This document shows, in pieces, positions 8,028 to 15,235 of a DNA stretch of 64,000 nucleotides. The position numbers and the translations under genes are program-made. Numbering within the stretch: the stretch's first letter is position 1; each line of letters opens with the position of its first letter. The DNA is from Propionicicella superfundia DSM 22317 (GTDB lineage Bacteria > Actinomycetota > Actinomycetes > Propionibacteriales > Propionibacteriaceae). Below the pieces are notes generated by a model. It was not told the DNA's origin. It saw only the letters and a list, made by a program, of their open reading frames with translations, and did no database searches. The stretch covers positions 613,671 through 677,670 of the forward strand of contig NZ_KE384020.1 of assembly GCF_000423465.1 (NCBI RefSeq), read 5' to 3'.

Positions 8028-8960
8028 GTGGACATCGAACGAGTGGACCCGCAACTCGTGGACATGGCTCTCCACTCGCCGCGTGTCGATGTCCGCAGGC
8101 CTGTCCTGCGACGCATCGCTCGTCTCGGCAGTCGTCACCTGCTGCCGCGAGCGAAGGTGGACGGCGTCGCCGTCCGCAACGTGCGCTCCGGGCCGGCACG
8201 ACTCCGGCTCTACGCCCCGACGCGCCCGAACGGATCGGCGCTGTTGTGGATCCACGGCGGTGGGATGGTGATCGGCGCGCCCCGGCAGGACGACCGCTTC
8301 TGCGCCGAGACCGCCCGGGAACTGGGGATCACGATCGCCTCGGCCGATTACCGTCTGGCTCCGGAGTACCCCTACCCGATCCCGCACCAGGACTGCATGG
8401 CCGTGTGGGGATGGCTGCACGACAACGCCGCCGGCCTGCGGATCCGGCCGGATCGGATCGCGATCGGCGGCGGCAGTGCCGGAGCGGGGCTGGCCGCGTC
8501 GCTCGTCCACACCCTCCGCGATCAGGACGGGCCGCGACCGGTCGCGCAATGGCTGCTGTACCCGATGCTCGATGACCGCACCGCCGCTGACACAAGCCTC
8601 GACGACCTGGATCATTTTGTCTGGAACAACACCGCCAACCGCGTCGGCTGGTCGGCTCTCCTGCGCGGCACGGCGGTTCCCGGTGCTGCGGATGTTCCGG
8701 CCGAGGCGGCTCCAGCGCGCCGCGAGGACCTCACCGGTCTCCCCCCGACGTGGATCGGGGTCGGCGACATCGACCTCTTCCACGACGAGGACGCGGCCTA
8801 CGCTCGACGGCTCCGCGACGCCGGTGTCCGCGTGCGCCTCGACGTGCTCCGGGGCGCCCCCCACGGCTTCGAGAACCTCGCGCCGCGGACAGCCCTCGTC
8901 CGTGATTTCATCCGCTCCGCCCGCGACTGGCTCGCGGCGGCGACCGATCCCCCGGCCTGA
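8028..8960 (+). CDS. Alpha/beta hydrolase, hormone-sensitive lipase-like esterase
   Basis: A 310-residue esterase of the HSL family. It has the oxyanion-hole motif WIHGGGMVIG near residue 68, the nucleophile elbow GGGSAGAG near 150, the acid in GVGDIDLFHDE near 245, and the catalytic His in GAPHGFEN near 280. The start is uncertain: GTG 8028 has GGGGGA just upstream, and an earlier GTG at 7983 is in frame. No signal peptide is seen. Short-chain acyl esters are the usual substrates of the family. Confidence 0.87.
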   Translation: MDIERVDPQLVDMALHSPRVDVRRPVLRRIARLGSRHLLPRAKVDGVAVRNVRSGPARLRLYAPTRPNGSALLWIHGGGMVIGAPRQDDRFCAETARELGITIASADYRLAPEYPYPIPHQDCMAVWGWLHDNAAGLRIRPDRIAIGGGSAGAGLAASLVHTLRDQDGPRPVAQWLLYPMLDDRTAADTSLDDLDHFVWNNTANRVGWSALLRGTAVPGAADVPAEAAPARREDLTGLPPTWIGVGDIDLFHDEDAAYARRLRDAGVRVRLDVLRGAPHGFENLAPRTALVRDFIRSARDWLAAATDPPA

Positions 8961-9307
8961 CAGCGCTCCGTCGCCGAGCCCGGTCGGCACCGGGAGCGGC
9001 GCTCGGCGGAGCGGTAGGGCCGGGACCGGGTCAGACCCAGCGGCGCCGTATGCTCGGGAGCCGGCGTCCCGACAGCTCCGGCCAGGAAAGATCGCCCTGC
9101 ACAGTTGGCGGGGACGAGTACTCATGGCGACCGCAGGCAGCCAGCTCAGACTCTTTGTCCCCGCGGGAAGCGTCGAGGCCGCGCCGGCCGCCTGATCTGA
9201 GTGCTGCGGAGCGTCTCGGGCGCTCCACCTGTTCGCGGCCGGTCGTTCCCCGACCGTCGGCTGCGAGCGGGCAGCCCCGGCGAGGTGCCCGGGACTAGTG
9301 TTCAGGT
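8961..9307. other. Intergenic region without a supported gene
   Basis: A 347-base gap. A 23-codon ATG frame at 9124-9195 exists, but it has no clear ribosome-binding site and no recognisable feature, so I do not call it. The promoter of the NYN-domain gene probably lies near its end. Confidence 0.4.
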
Positions 9308-10006
9308 GTGACAGAGATCCCGCCGACGATCGCTCTCCTCGTCGATGCCGACAACGCTGCGCTGGGCAGCCTCGACCAGGTGCTCGCCGCCCTGGCGAAA
9401 CAGGGTGACGCTCGGATTCGCCGCGCGTACGGCAACTGGTTCAAGACGGGGCTGCGAAGCTGGGACGCCGAGCTGAGCCGGCGCGGATTCCGCGCCGTCC
9501 AGCAGTCCGACCCGGTGAAGGGCAAGAACGCCACCGACCTCGCGCTGGTGATCGATGCCGTCGATCTCCACCACACCATCGGGCCGGACGTGTTCGCGCT
9601 GGTGTCCAGCGACAGCGACTTCACCCCGCTGGCCCACTTCCTTCGCGAGCGCGGCGCCAAGGTTCTCGGGTTCGGCCGCCCCACGACACCGGCGTCCTTC
9701 CAGGCCGCGTGCACGACGTTCACCGCGATCCAGGGCAACGACGCTGCCGCATCCAAGCCGAAAGCCGAGCCCAAACGCCAGCCCACCCTGGCGGAGATGC
9801 TCGCCGACGCGATCACAAAGAACGCCGACAAACACGGCTGGGCCCGGGTCAACGCCGTCGCGAACTACATGCGCCAGCACTACGGGCAATCGTCGAAGGA
9901 CCATGGAAAGGCGTCCTGGACCAAGGTGCTCAAGGCCCTGCCGGGCTACGAGTTCCGCAACGAGGGAACCACGGGCGTCGCCGTGCGCGTGGACCCGGGC
10001 GCGTGA
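9308..10006 (+). CDS. NYN-domain (LabA/DUF88-like) protein with C-terminal LOTUS/OST-HTH domain
   Basis: A 232-residue protein. The N-terminal NYN domain, a PIN-like nuclease fold, shows LLVDADNAALG, then KNATDLALVIDAVDL, then SSDSDFTPL, giving the acidic residues of the predicted metal site. After a Lys/Pro-rich linker, residues about 160-230 match an OST-HTH/LOTUS RNA-binding module (LAEMLADAITKNADKHGWAR through KALPGYEFR). The pairing implies RNA binding and possible RNA cleavage. GTG 9308 is the only start that keeps the full NYN strand. Confidence 0.85.
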   Translation: MTEIPPTIALLVDADNAALGSLDQVLAALAKQGDARIRRAYGNWFKTGLRSWDAELSRRGFRAVQQSDPVKGKNATDLALVIDAVDLHHTIGPDVFALVSSDSDFTPLAHFLRERGAKVLGFGRPTTPASFQAACTTFTAIQGNDAAASKPKAEPKRQPTLAEMLADAITKNADKHGWARVNAVANYMRQHYGQSSKDHGKASWTKVLKALPGYEFRNEGTTGVAVRVDPGA

Positions 10007-10007
10007 G

Positions 10008-10337
10008 CTACCCGATCGCGTCGAGGTAGAACCAGCGGCCGCCCTCGCGGACGAACCGTGACCGTTCCTGCTGCACATCCACTCCCCCGCGCGGCGCCAG
10101 GTAGGTGGCGCGGAACTCGACGATCCCGGTGTCGTCGTCAGGCCCGCCGGCGACGGTGTCGACGATCTGGAGTCCACGCCATCTCGGGTTGCCGCTCAGG
10201 TCGAGCGACCGGGGACGGGTCGACGGGTGCCAGGACGCGAGGAGCCAGTCGGCGTCGCCGTCTCGGAAGGCGTCGAACCGTGATCGCATCAGGCCTTCCG
10301 CGGTCGCCGGCCAGGTTCGGCCATCAAGGTTCGTCAC
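10008..10337 (-). CDS. YchJ-like (UPF0225) domain protein
   Basis: A 109-residue protein matching the core of the YchJ family (PATAEGLMRSRFDAFRDGDA, ASWHPSTRP, then the beta-rich half ending GGRWFYLDA). Full-length YchJ proteins often begin with a Cys-rich SEC-C zinc motif, which is missing here. GTG 10337 is chosen; a TTG at 10355 is the alternative. It is convergent with the NYN gene, with only one base between the stops. The function of the family is unknown. Confidence 0.75.
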   Translation of the reverse strand: MTNLDGRTWPATAEGLMRSRFDAFRDGDADWLLASWHPSTRPRSLDLSGNPRWRGLQIVDTVAGGPDDDTGIVEFRATYLAPRGGVDVQQERSRFVREGGRWFYLDAIG

Positions 10338-10497
10338 GGTGCCAGTTTGCCGCAACCGATTGGATCAGGCGGCTGGGCGACTCCGGCCAGAGCGTCCACG
10401 TCGGCGAGGAGTCCGGGCCCGTCGCGGCGAGCAGGCGCGAGCGTCCGCACGCCGGGCCCAGGGGGTGGATCGCGCCCCCGGCACGCCGGTCAAGACG

Positions 10498-10747
10498 ATG
10501 ACGACCACCGACGACCGATCCGGACTGGAGGTGACCGTGGAACGACCGATCGAGGGAACGGCCGATCGAGGTGGACGGCGCCACCTACCACCGAAACAGG
10601 ACCGACACGATCCTGCTGATGCGGACCGACGACGGACACGCCGTGAAGTGGCGGGCGTGGGACGCCACCTTCGACCTGGATCCCGGCGATCGGCTGCTGC
10701 TGACGGGAGGATCCGCGCGCTACGATTGTTTCGATTGTTTCGATTAG
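10498..10747 (+). pseudogene. Small gene apparently broken by a 16-bp duplication
   Basis: ATG 10498 opens MTTTDDRSGLEVTVERPIE, and a second frame continues from about 10568 as VDGATYHRNRTDTILLMRTD through to TAG at 10745-10747. The join contains CCGATCGAGG twice, 16 bases apart. Removing one 16-base unit fuses both halves into one sensible frame of about 78 residues. The final codons hold a 9-bp tandem repeat that encodes DCFDCFD. The last TAG overlaps the ribosome-binding site of the downstream antitoxin gene. I do not recognise the family. A separate 58-residue gene starting at GTG 10571 is the alternative reading. Confidence 0.45.
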
Positions 10748-10759
10748 GAGGATGGGCTG

Positions 10760-11200
10760 ATGAGCGACATCGCGACGCTGGTTCCCGAGCCAGCAGACAC
10801 TGAGTTGGCGGCCTCCGCTCTGCGCGGGATCGACGCCGCACTCGACGCCGAGGGTCCGGTGCGACTACGCCTGGCTGGGCAGGTCGGCGAGGTGGAGGTT
10901 CCGCGGTCTGCGCTCGCCGCGCTGGCGCAGGTGCTCGACAGCTTCGCGCACGGCGAGGGCGTGACCGTTCTTCCCTCGCAGGCGGAGCTGACGACCCAGC
11001 AGGCCGCCGATGCGCTGCATGTATCGCGCCCGTTCCTGATCGGCCTGCTCGACGCAGGACAGATCGAGTACCGCACGGTCGGCACCCACCGGCGCATCAA
11101 GGCCGCGTCGCTGATCCGATACCTGCGTGAAGACGACGAGCGCCGCCAGTCTGCTGTCGATGCGCTGACCGCGGAGACTCGCGAGCTCGGATTCGCCTGA
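10760..11200 (+). CDS. Antitoxin with excisionase-type helix-turn-helix
   Basis: A 146-residue protein. Residues about 76-120 form an excisionase/MerR-like HTH (LTTQQAADALHVSRPFLIGL, then YRTVGTHRRI), which would bind the operon promoter. The N-terminal part likely aids dimerisation. AGGAGG lies just upstream of ATG 10760. Its TGA overlaps the ATG of the PIN-domain gene (TGATG), the usual antitoxin-first arrangement. The role is inferred from this pairing. Confidence 0.8.
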   Translation: MSDIATLVPEPADTELAASALRGIDAALDAEGPVRLRLAGQVGEVEVPRSALAALAQVLDSFAHGEGVTVLPSQAELTTQQAADALHVSRPFLIGLLDAGQIEYRTVGTHRRIKAASLIRYLREDDERRQSAVDALTAETRELGFA

Positions 11201-11754
11201 TGCAGGTCGTCGTCTACGACGCCAACGTGCTCTACCCCTCCACCCTGCGGGATGTACTGATCCGCGTCGGGCTCGCCCATTTGGTGCAGCCGAAGTGGAC
11301 GGATCAGATCCTCGATGAGATGTTCCGCAACCTTCGCGCCAACCGCCCCGACCCCGTGCGGCTGGATCGCACTCGCCGGCTGATGAACGACGCGATCCGT
11401 GACGTGACCGTGACCGGCCACGAGCACCTGATCGATCAGCTCGACCTCCCCGACCCGGACGATCGGCACGTCCTGGCCGCCGCGATCCACGCCGAAGCCC
11501 AGGTGATCGTCACCCGGAACCTCCGCGACTTCCCCGCCGACCGCCTGAGTACGTGGGGCGTGCACGCACAGCATCCGGACGACTTCCTCACCGGGCTGCA
11601 TCAGGACCACCCGGATGCTCTCGGCAGGATCGTCGCGGCGATCGCCCGCGCTTGGAGCGACGGCGCGACGTCCGACGATGTCCTCGACAGCCTTGCCGTC
11701 GACGCGCCCGACACCACCGCTCTCTTTCGCCAGGCACTTGGCGATCGCGGATAG
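11200..11754 (+). CDS. PIN-domain toxin (predicted ribonuclease)
   Basis: A 184-residue protein whose first 120 residues are a PIN domain. It has VVYDANVLYP with the first acidic residue (Asp7), DEMFRNL, then LPDPDDRHVLAAAI and VTRNLRDFP, which carry the other conserved residues. The last 60 residues are an extra helical tail seen in longer PIN toxins. PIN toxins cleave tRNA or other RNA with Mg2+ and are held inactive by their partner. It is co-translated with the antitoxin through a one-base overlap. Confidence 0.85.
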   Translation: MQVVVYDANVLYPSTLRDVLIRVGLAHLVQPKWTDQILDEMFRNLRANRPDPVRLDRTRRLMNDAIRDVTVTGHEHLIDQLDLPDPDDRHVLAAAIHAEAQVIVTRNLRDFPADRLSTWGVHAQHPDDFLTGLHQDHPDALGRIVAAIARAWSDGATSDDVLDSLAVDAPDTTALFRQALGDRG

Positions 11755-11905
11755 TTCCCACTCCTCCCGCCTCAAGCGGCCAGGGATGGACTTCGGCGTA
11801 CTCATGCGGCCGCTCGTACTCGGCCCGGCGAGCGCGATCCCGGGCGACGGCTTCTCGGGTGCGGGCACGGATGAGCAGGAATGACGGTGATCGGCCCGTT
11901 GAGGG

Positions 11906-12343
11906 TCAGCTTGATCGAGTTCCACGCATCCATGCAGCAAGCAACGGCTGAGACCCCGAGGTCGCGATGATGAGGGCCAGGAATCGGTCGAACCCCAGGT
12001 CGGGGTCAGCGATGTGTTTCGCGTAGGTGTGGAGATCGAGTTCACTTGGCGACGCAGGCACGTCGATCTGGGTGTGCCATTCGCCGATCCAGTGGGAGCG
12101 GTCGGCTTGGTAGAGACGCACGGCTTCGTACTGAGTGAAGGCGAGATCCCGCCGGAAGGAGCGAGGACCGCGCTCTGCGTTCGGAGCCGGCCCGACTGCG
12201 TGTAGAACCCTACTGCCATCGGGTGGGCCGAACAGCGCTCCGCCTGTCTCCAATCGTGAATCGCTGGAGCGGATCGTTGAGACGATGGAATCGAGTGCCG
12301 CGGCGTGGATCGGGAGTCTCACGTCGCGTTGCATGCCGGGCAA
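11906..12343 (-). CDS. CBASS-associated JAB/JAMM protein (Cap3-like), altered zinc site
   Basis: A 145-residue JAB/MPN-fold protein. Cap3 proteins of type II CBASS are metal isopeptidases that remove the CD-NTase from conjugates. It has the catalytic Glu32 in LETGGALFG, His90, Ser100 and Asp103, with the exact H-x-H-x7-S-x2-D spacing. However, the second His is Gln92 (EWHTQID). One zinc ligand is therefore replaced and activity may be lost or changed. The start overlaps the end of the E1 gene by 25 bases (or 16 if ATG 12334 is used). Confidence 0.85.
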   Translation of the reverse strand: MPGMQRDVRLPIHAAALDSIVSTIRSSDSRLETGGALFGPPDGSRVLHAVGPAPNAERGPRSFRRDLAFTQYEAVRLYQADRSHWIGEWHTQIDVPASPSELDLHTYAKHIADPDLGFDRFLALIIATSGSQPLLAAWMRGTRSS

Positions 12344-13605
12344 TCATCGTAGGGGCGGCCCGCTCGGTACCACTTCTGATCGAGCATCCTGGTGGCATCG
12401 AACGGGTCGGTGTAACCGGGAGTTGGGCGCAGGGCAATCACCAGGTTGTCGTCAACGAGGGTCTGATCGAGTTCCCCTTGGGCGCGCAGGAGGGTGGCGA
12501 CGGTGATCTTGGCCGTGAGCTGTCCGATCAGGTGAAGGTCGCCGCCGACGGCGGTCATGGGGTTGTGGCGAGTGCCGGTGCCGTATCCGCGGTCGAGCGT
12601 GGTTTCGAGATCGATGCGTCCCTCCTCGCGCAGACGTCGGCGTTGGCACTCGAGGCATCCGACCTCGGGCAGAGCTCTGATCCGCAGGATCTCCCCGTAC
12701 CGGCCGTCGCCGAGGACGCAGGCGAACACGATCGGTTTGCCGGCGCGCCGGGCGAGGTAGTTCGCCACACGCCTTGGCTCTACGCCGTCGACGGTGCAGA
12801 CGATGATGTCGGATTCGTCGAGCAACGGTCGGACGAGGTCGGCATTGGCGACGAGGTCAATGGGCCACGGCGTGACGTGACACTCTGGCCAAGCGCTGCC
12901 GAGCGTCTGGGTGAGCGCGTTGACCTTGGTCCTGCCGACGTGTTTGGTGGTCAGGACGTGGCGGGGAATGTTGTGGAATAGCAGCCGGTCGGGGTCGACG
13001 ATGTCGATCTGGCCCGCGCCGTAACTCGCAAGTGACTCGGCCGTCGCACCGCCAATGCTGCCGGCCCCGAACAGGAGGACACGCTTGCTGGCGAGCGCTC
13101 TGGTGGGCCAGAGCCCTTCCAGAGCATCCATGAGTTCATTGCCATCGCGGATATCAAGGAGCATGGGCTGGACGCTGGAGTCGGTGACGATCCAGGCGGA
13201 CCATGCAGGGAGCGTCTCGTCCTCCGAGATCGCTGGTGGCTGGGCGCAGTACGTGACTGCGATCGCCCACTTCCCCGAGACCGGGCACTCCGCTTTCGGG
13301 ACGAGCCTATGAAACTCGTCGAAGGACAAGGTTGCCGACTGGCGGACGAGGAAGTACTCCGTGAGCACGAGTTCCTCCGGTACGGCATACCAGTGGCCCA
13401 CAGGCTGGAAGCCGGCGGTCATGAGGAAGTGCCCTGGATCGGTGGCGACGGGGACCCTGTCGGAGTCCTCGTTGGAGAGGGCGACGACGAGCGCTGCGCG
13501 ATCGGGGCCGGAGATCCGGCAGGTCAGGCGTCCCCACCCGTCGCTTTTCTCGATCACTTCCTTCGCCTCCTGTGGTAGGAGGACCAGCCAGTCTGAGTCG
13601 CTCAT
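12319..13605 (-). CDS. CBASS E1-like ThiF-family adenylating protein (stand-alone half of Cap2)
   Basis: A 428-residue protein. The ThiF/E1 Rossmann domain starts near residue 174 with VLLFGAGSIGG, followed by DIVDPDRLLFHNIPRH and IVCTVDGVEPRRVANY. Cys296 in VFACVLGDG is a candidate catalytic Cys. Two pairs, CLEC (317/320) and CPAC (422/425), form a zinc knuckle. The first 170 residues are a separate domain I do not recognise. In most type II CBASS the E2 and E1 are one polypeptide (Cap2); here they are two genes joined by an ATGA overlap. ATG 13605 is set by that overlap. Confidence 0.88.
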   Translation of the reverse strand: MSDSDWLVLLPQEAKEVIEKSDGWGRLTCRISGPDRAALVVALSNEDSDRVPVATDPGHFLMTAGFQPVGHWYAVPEELVLTEYFLVRQSATLSFDEFHRLVPKAECPVSGKWAIAVTYCAQPPAISEDETLPAWSAWIVTDSSVQPMLLDIRDGNELMDALEGLWPTRALASKRVLLFGAGSIGGATAESLASYGAGQIDIVDPDRLLFHNIPRHVLTTKHVGRTKVNALTQTLGSAWPECHVTPWPIDLVANADLVRPLLDESDIIVCTVDGVEPRRVANYLARRAGKPIVFACVLGDGRYGEILRIRALPEVGCLECQRRRLREEGRIDLETTLDRGYGTGTRHNPMTAVGGDLHLIGQLTAKITVATLLRAQGELDQTLVDDNLVIALRPTPGYTDPFDATRMLDQKWYRAGRPYDDCPACNAT

Positions 13606-14114
13606 GAGTCCAGAACCTGGATCGTCGCGGCGATGAGCTCGTCGTGAATGGCATCGTTGACGATGCCATTCACGGACATCTGTGTGATCGCACGGGCTTC
13701 GAGGAGTGCGAGTTCGATCGCCCAACCGGACGCCTTCAGCAGCAGCTCACTGGTCTTGGACCACGGATACCACTGGTCAGCGTCGCGCAGCAGGCACAGG
13801 CGTCCGCTGGGTAGGACGTGAAACTGCGTGAAGCCGCGGAGTGTAGGAACCGGCTGCGGCGCCAACGGCAGAACCTGTGGTGGCGCAGCGGGGAAGGCGT
13901 GGCTGTACTCGACGCGGACGACGAGCGGGTCTAGTAGGTCGCTGATGTTCTTGGGGGCGGGGCGTGAGAATGGCCACAGCGGGAGCGGTCCTTCGAACCG
14001 GCCGGCACTCTCCGCGGTCCAGTTGAGCAGGGGCGCGACCGCCTGAACGTCGGAGATCTCCTGCTGGAGTCGTGCCGGATCGTCCTCCCACCAGGTGCGC
14101 GCGGCGACAGTCAT
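13602..14114 (-). CDS. CBASS E2-like ubiquitin-conjugating-fold protein (stand-alone)
   Basis: A 170-residue protein with the E2 core: VVRVEYSHAFPAAPPQVLPL near residues 65-84, His99, then PSGRLCLL with the presumed catalytic Cys107, and WYPWSKTSELLLKASGWAI. In type II CBASS the E2 part passes the activated CD-NTase C-terminus to a target amine. The start ATG overlaps the CD-NTase stop (ATGA) and its own stop overlaps the E1 start. Recognition is by motif order; E2-like proteins diverge strongly, but the neighbours make the call firm. Confidence 0.85.
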   Translation of the reverse strand: MTVAARTWWEDDPARLQQEISDVQAVAPLLNWTAESAGRFEGPLPLWPFSRPAPKNISDLLDPLVVRVEYSHAFPAAPPQVLPLAPQPVPTLRGFTQFHVLPSGRLCLLRDADQWYPWSKTSELLLKASGWAIELALLEARAITQMSVNGIVNDAIHDELIAATIQVLDS

Positions 14115-15064
14115 CCCTGGGGCGAGTTCCGAATCGGGCGCGGCCCCGGATCGGGCTCCCCGGCCGGAGGAAGTACAAGCGGGAACGCATCCCCGAAGAC
14201 GTCCTGCCAATGCCCAGTCGCACCGGCCTGGTTGTTGTTGGCCACGGCCCGCACCGCTGCGGTCGCGGCAAGGGCCGAGTCCTCCAGTGCGCGGCGGAGC
14301 CCGGCAATGTCGAGGTCCGGCTGTATCGCCCCGGATAGCCGGGCCGGATCCTCGACCTGAAGGCTGTGTGTGGACGCCTCGACGAAGAAGTTCTTGATGG
14401 CCTCAGGCCGGTTCCCCTCATGGAGGCAGTCCAGGGCGAGCACCTCCATGACGAGCGACTTCACTCGCCCGGTCTCGGTCGTGTGCTGCCGCGCCCAGTA
14501 CTTCAGCATGCGCACCAGCGGACGAAACTGTGCCCACTCCCGCTGGCGGTCCGCGACCTGATCGATCAGGTACTCCGGGTCAGCGAGCATCCAGCGGCGC
14601 TCGCTCTTGAAGGCGATGAGGATCCCATCCGTGCGTCGCAGGGCAGGCATTACGTCTACCGTGAATGCGTTGTCCGCATCGGGCGGGTCGATGAAGCACT
14701 TCGCAGCCCGGTTCCGTCCCGCAGTGTTTACCTGGCGCACCAGATGCGCGTACGTCCCGCTCTCGACCGAGAGCAGCTCGTGCACGAGGTCGCGGCACCG
14801 CTCGATCGCTTCCTCGGCCGAGTCGCCGTCCTGTCCCCACTCGGGATGCTGGTCGGGATCGAACTCGATAACGAGGTCGACATCGTGCACCGGCTGTAGC
14901 TGGGTGCTCCGCGCCAGCGATCCCGACCCCCACACGACCTTGACATCCGGCGCGGTGGCAAGGGCGGCCTTGAACGTGTCGCGCCTCTGCCGCGCGACCC
15001 GCACGACTTCGACGGCGGCGTCGAGCTCCCGTTGGAGCGAGTCGAACGAGTCCAGAACTGTCAT
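14111..15064 (-). CDS. CBASS CD-NTase (cyclic oligonucleotide synthase)
   Basis: A 317-residue cGAS/DncV-like nucleotidyltransferase. Catalytic motifs are visible: GSGSLARST at residue 46, DVD at 61-63, and the third acid Asp137 in FTVDVMPALRR. The helical lobe includes RPLVRMLKYW. It ends in a proline-rich tail with a terminal Gly (IRNSPQG), as expected for a CD-NTase conjugated by E1/E2. ATG 15064 has GGGAGG upstream; a longer frame to 15148 adds unlikely residues. It is the first gene of a four-gene overlapping operon. The nucleotide product cannot be read from sequence; SAVED effectors commonly sense cyclic tri- or tetranucleotides. Confidence 0.92.
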   Translation of the reverse strand: MTVLDSFDSLQRELDAAVEVVRVARQRRDTFKAALATAPDVKVVWGSGSLARSTQLQPVHDVDLVIEFDPDQHPEWGQDGDSAEEAIERCRDLVHELLSVESGTYAHLVRQVNTAGRNRAAKCFIDPPDADNAFTVDVMPALRRTDGILIAFKSERRWMLADPEYLIDQVADRQREWAQFRPLVRMLKYWARQHTTETGRVKSLVMEVLALDCLHEGNRPEAIKNFFVEASTHSLQVEDPARLSGAIQPDLDIAGLRRALEDSALAATAAVRAVANNNQAGATGHWQDVFGDAFPLVLPPAGEPDPGPRPIRNSPQG

Positions 15065-15235
15065 GAAGGCCTCCCAGCCGCACTCGGGCAGATGCGACGG
15101 ACCGCGTCCGGCCTGCCTGCAACCAAGGGTAGACACGACCACCGACATCCATCCGCGCCGGCGCGTGACACCGCGTGTCGGAGGCTCGCGGCATACTCAC
15201 TCCAGGCGACCATCGCCAACGATAAGGAGTCCCGA
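15065..15235. promoter_or_regulatory. Divergent CBASS promoter region
   Basis: A 171-base gap between the start codons of the CD-NTase operon (minus) and the TIR-SAVED gene (plus). Both transcripts must begin here or just inside. AAGGAG at 15224-15229 is the effector ribosome-binding site. No HTH regulator gene is linked. I could not single out promoter boxes with confidence. Confidence 0.4.

Noticed and set aside
9124-9195. 23-codon ATG frame in the gap before the NYN gene
   Set aside because: No good ribosome-binding site, no membrane helix or other feature, and no coupling to a neighbour.
11906-14114. Reading the E1, E2 and JAB genes as a Bil-type ubiquitin-like antiphage system
   Set aside because: No ubiquitin-like gene is present, while a CD-NTase with a Gly-ended tail is first in the same operon and a SAVED effector is next door, which fits type II CBASS.
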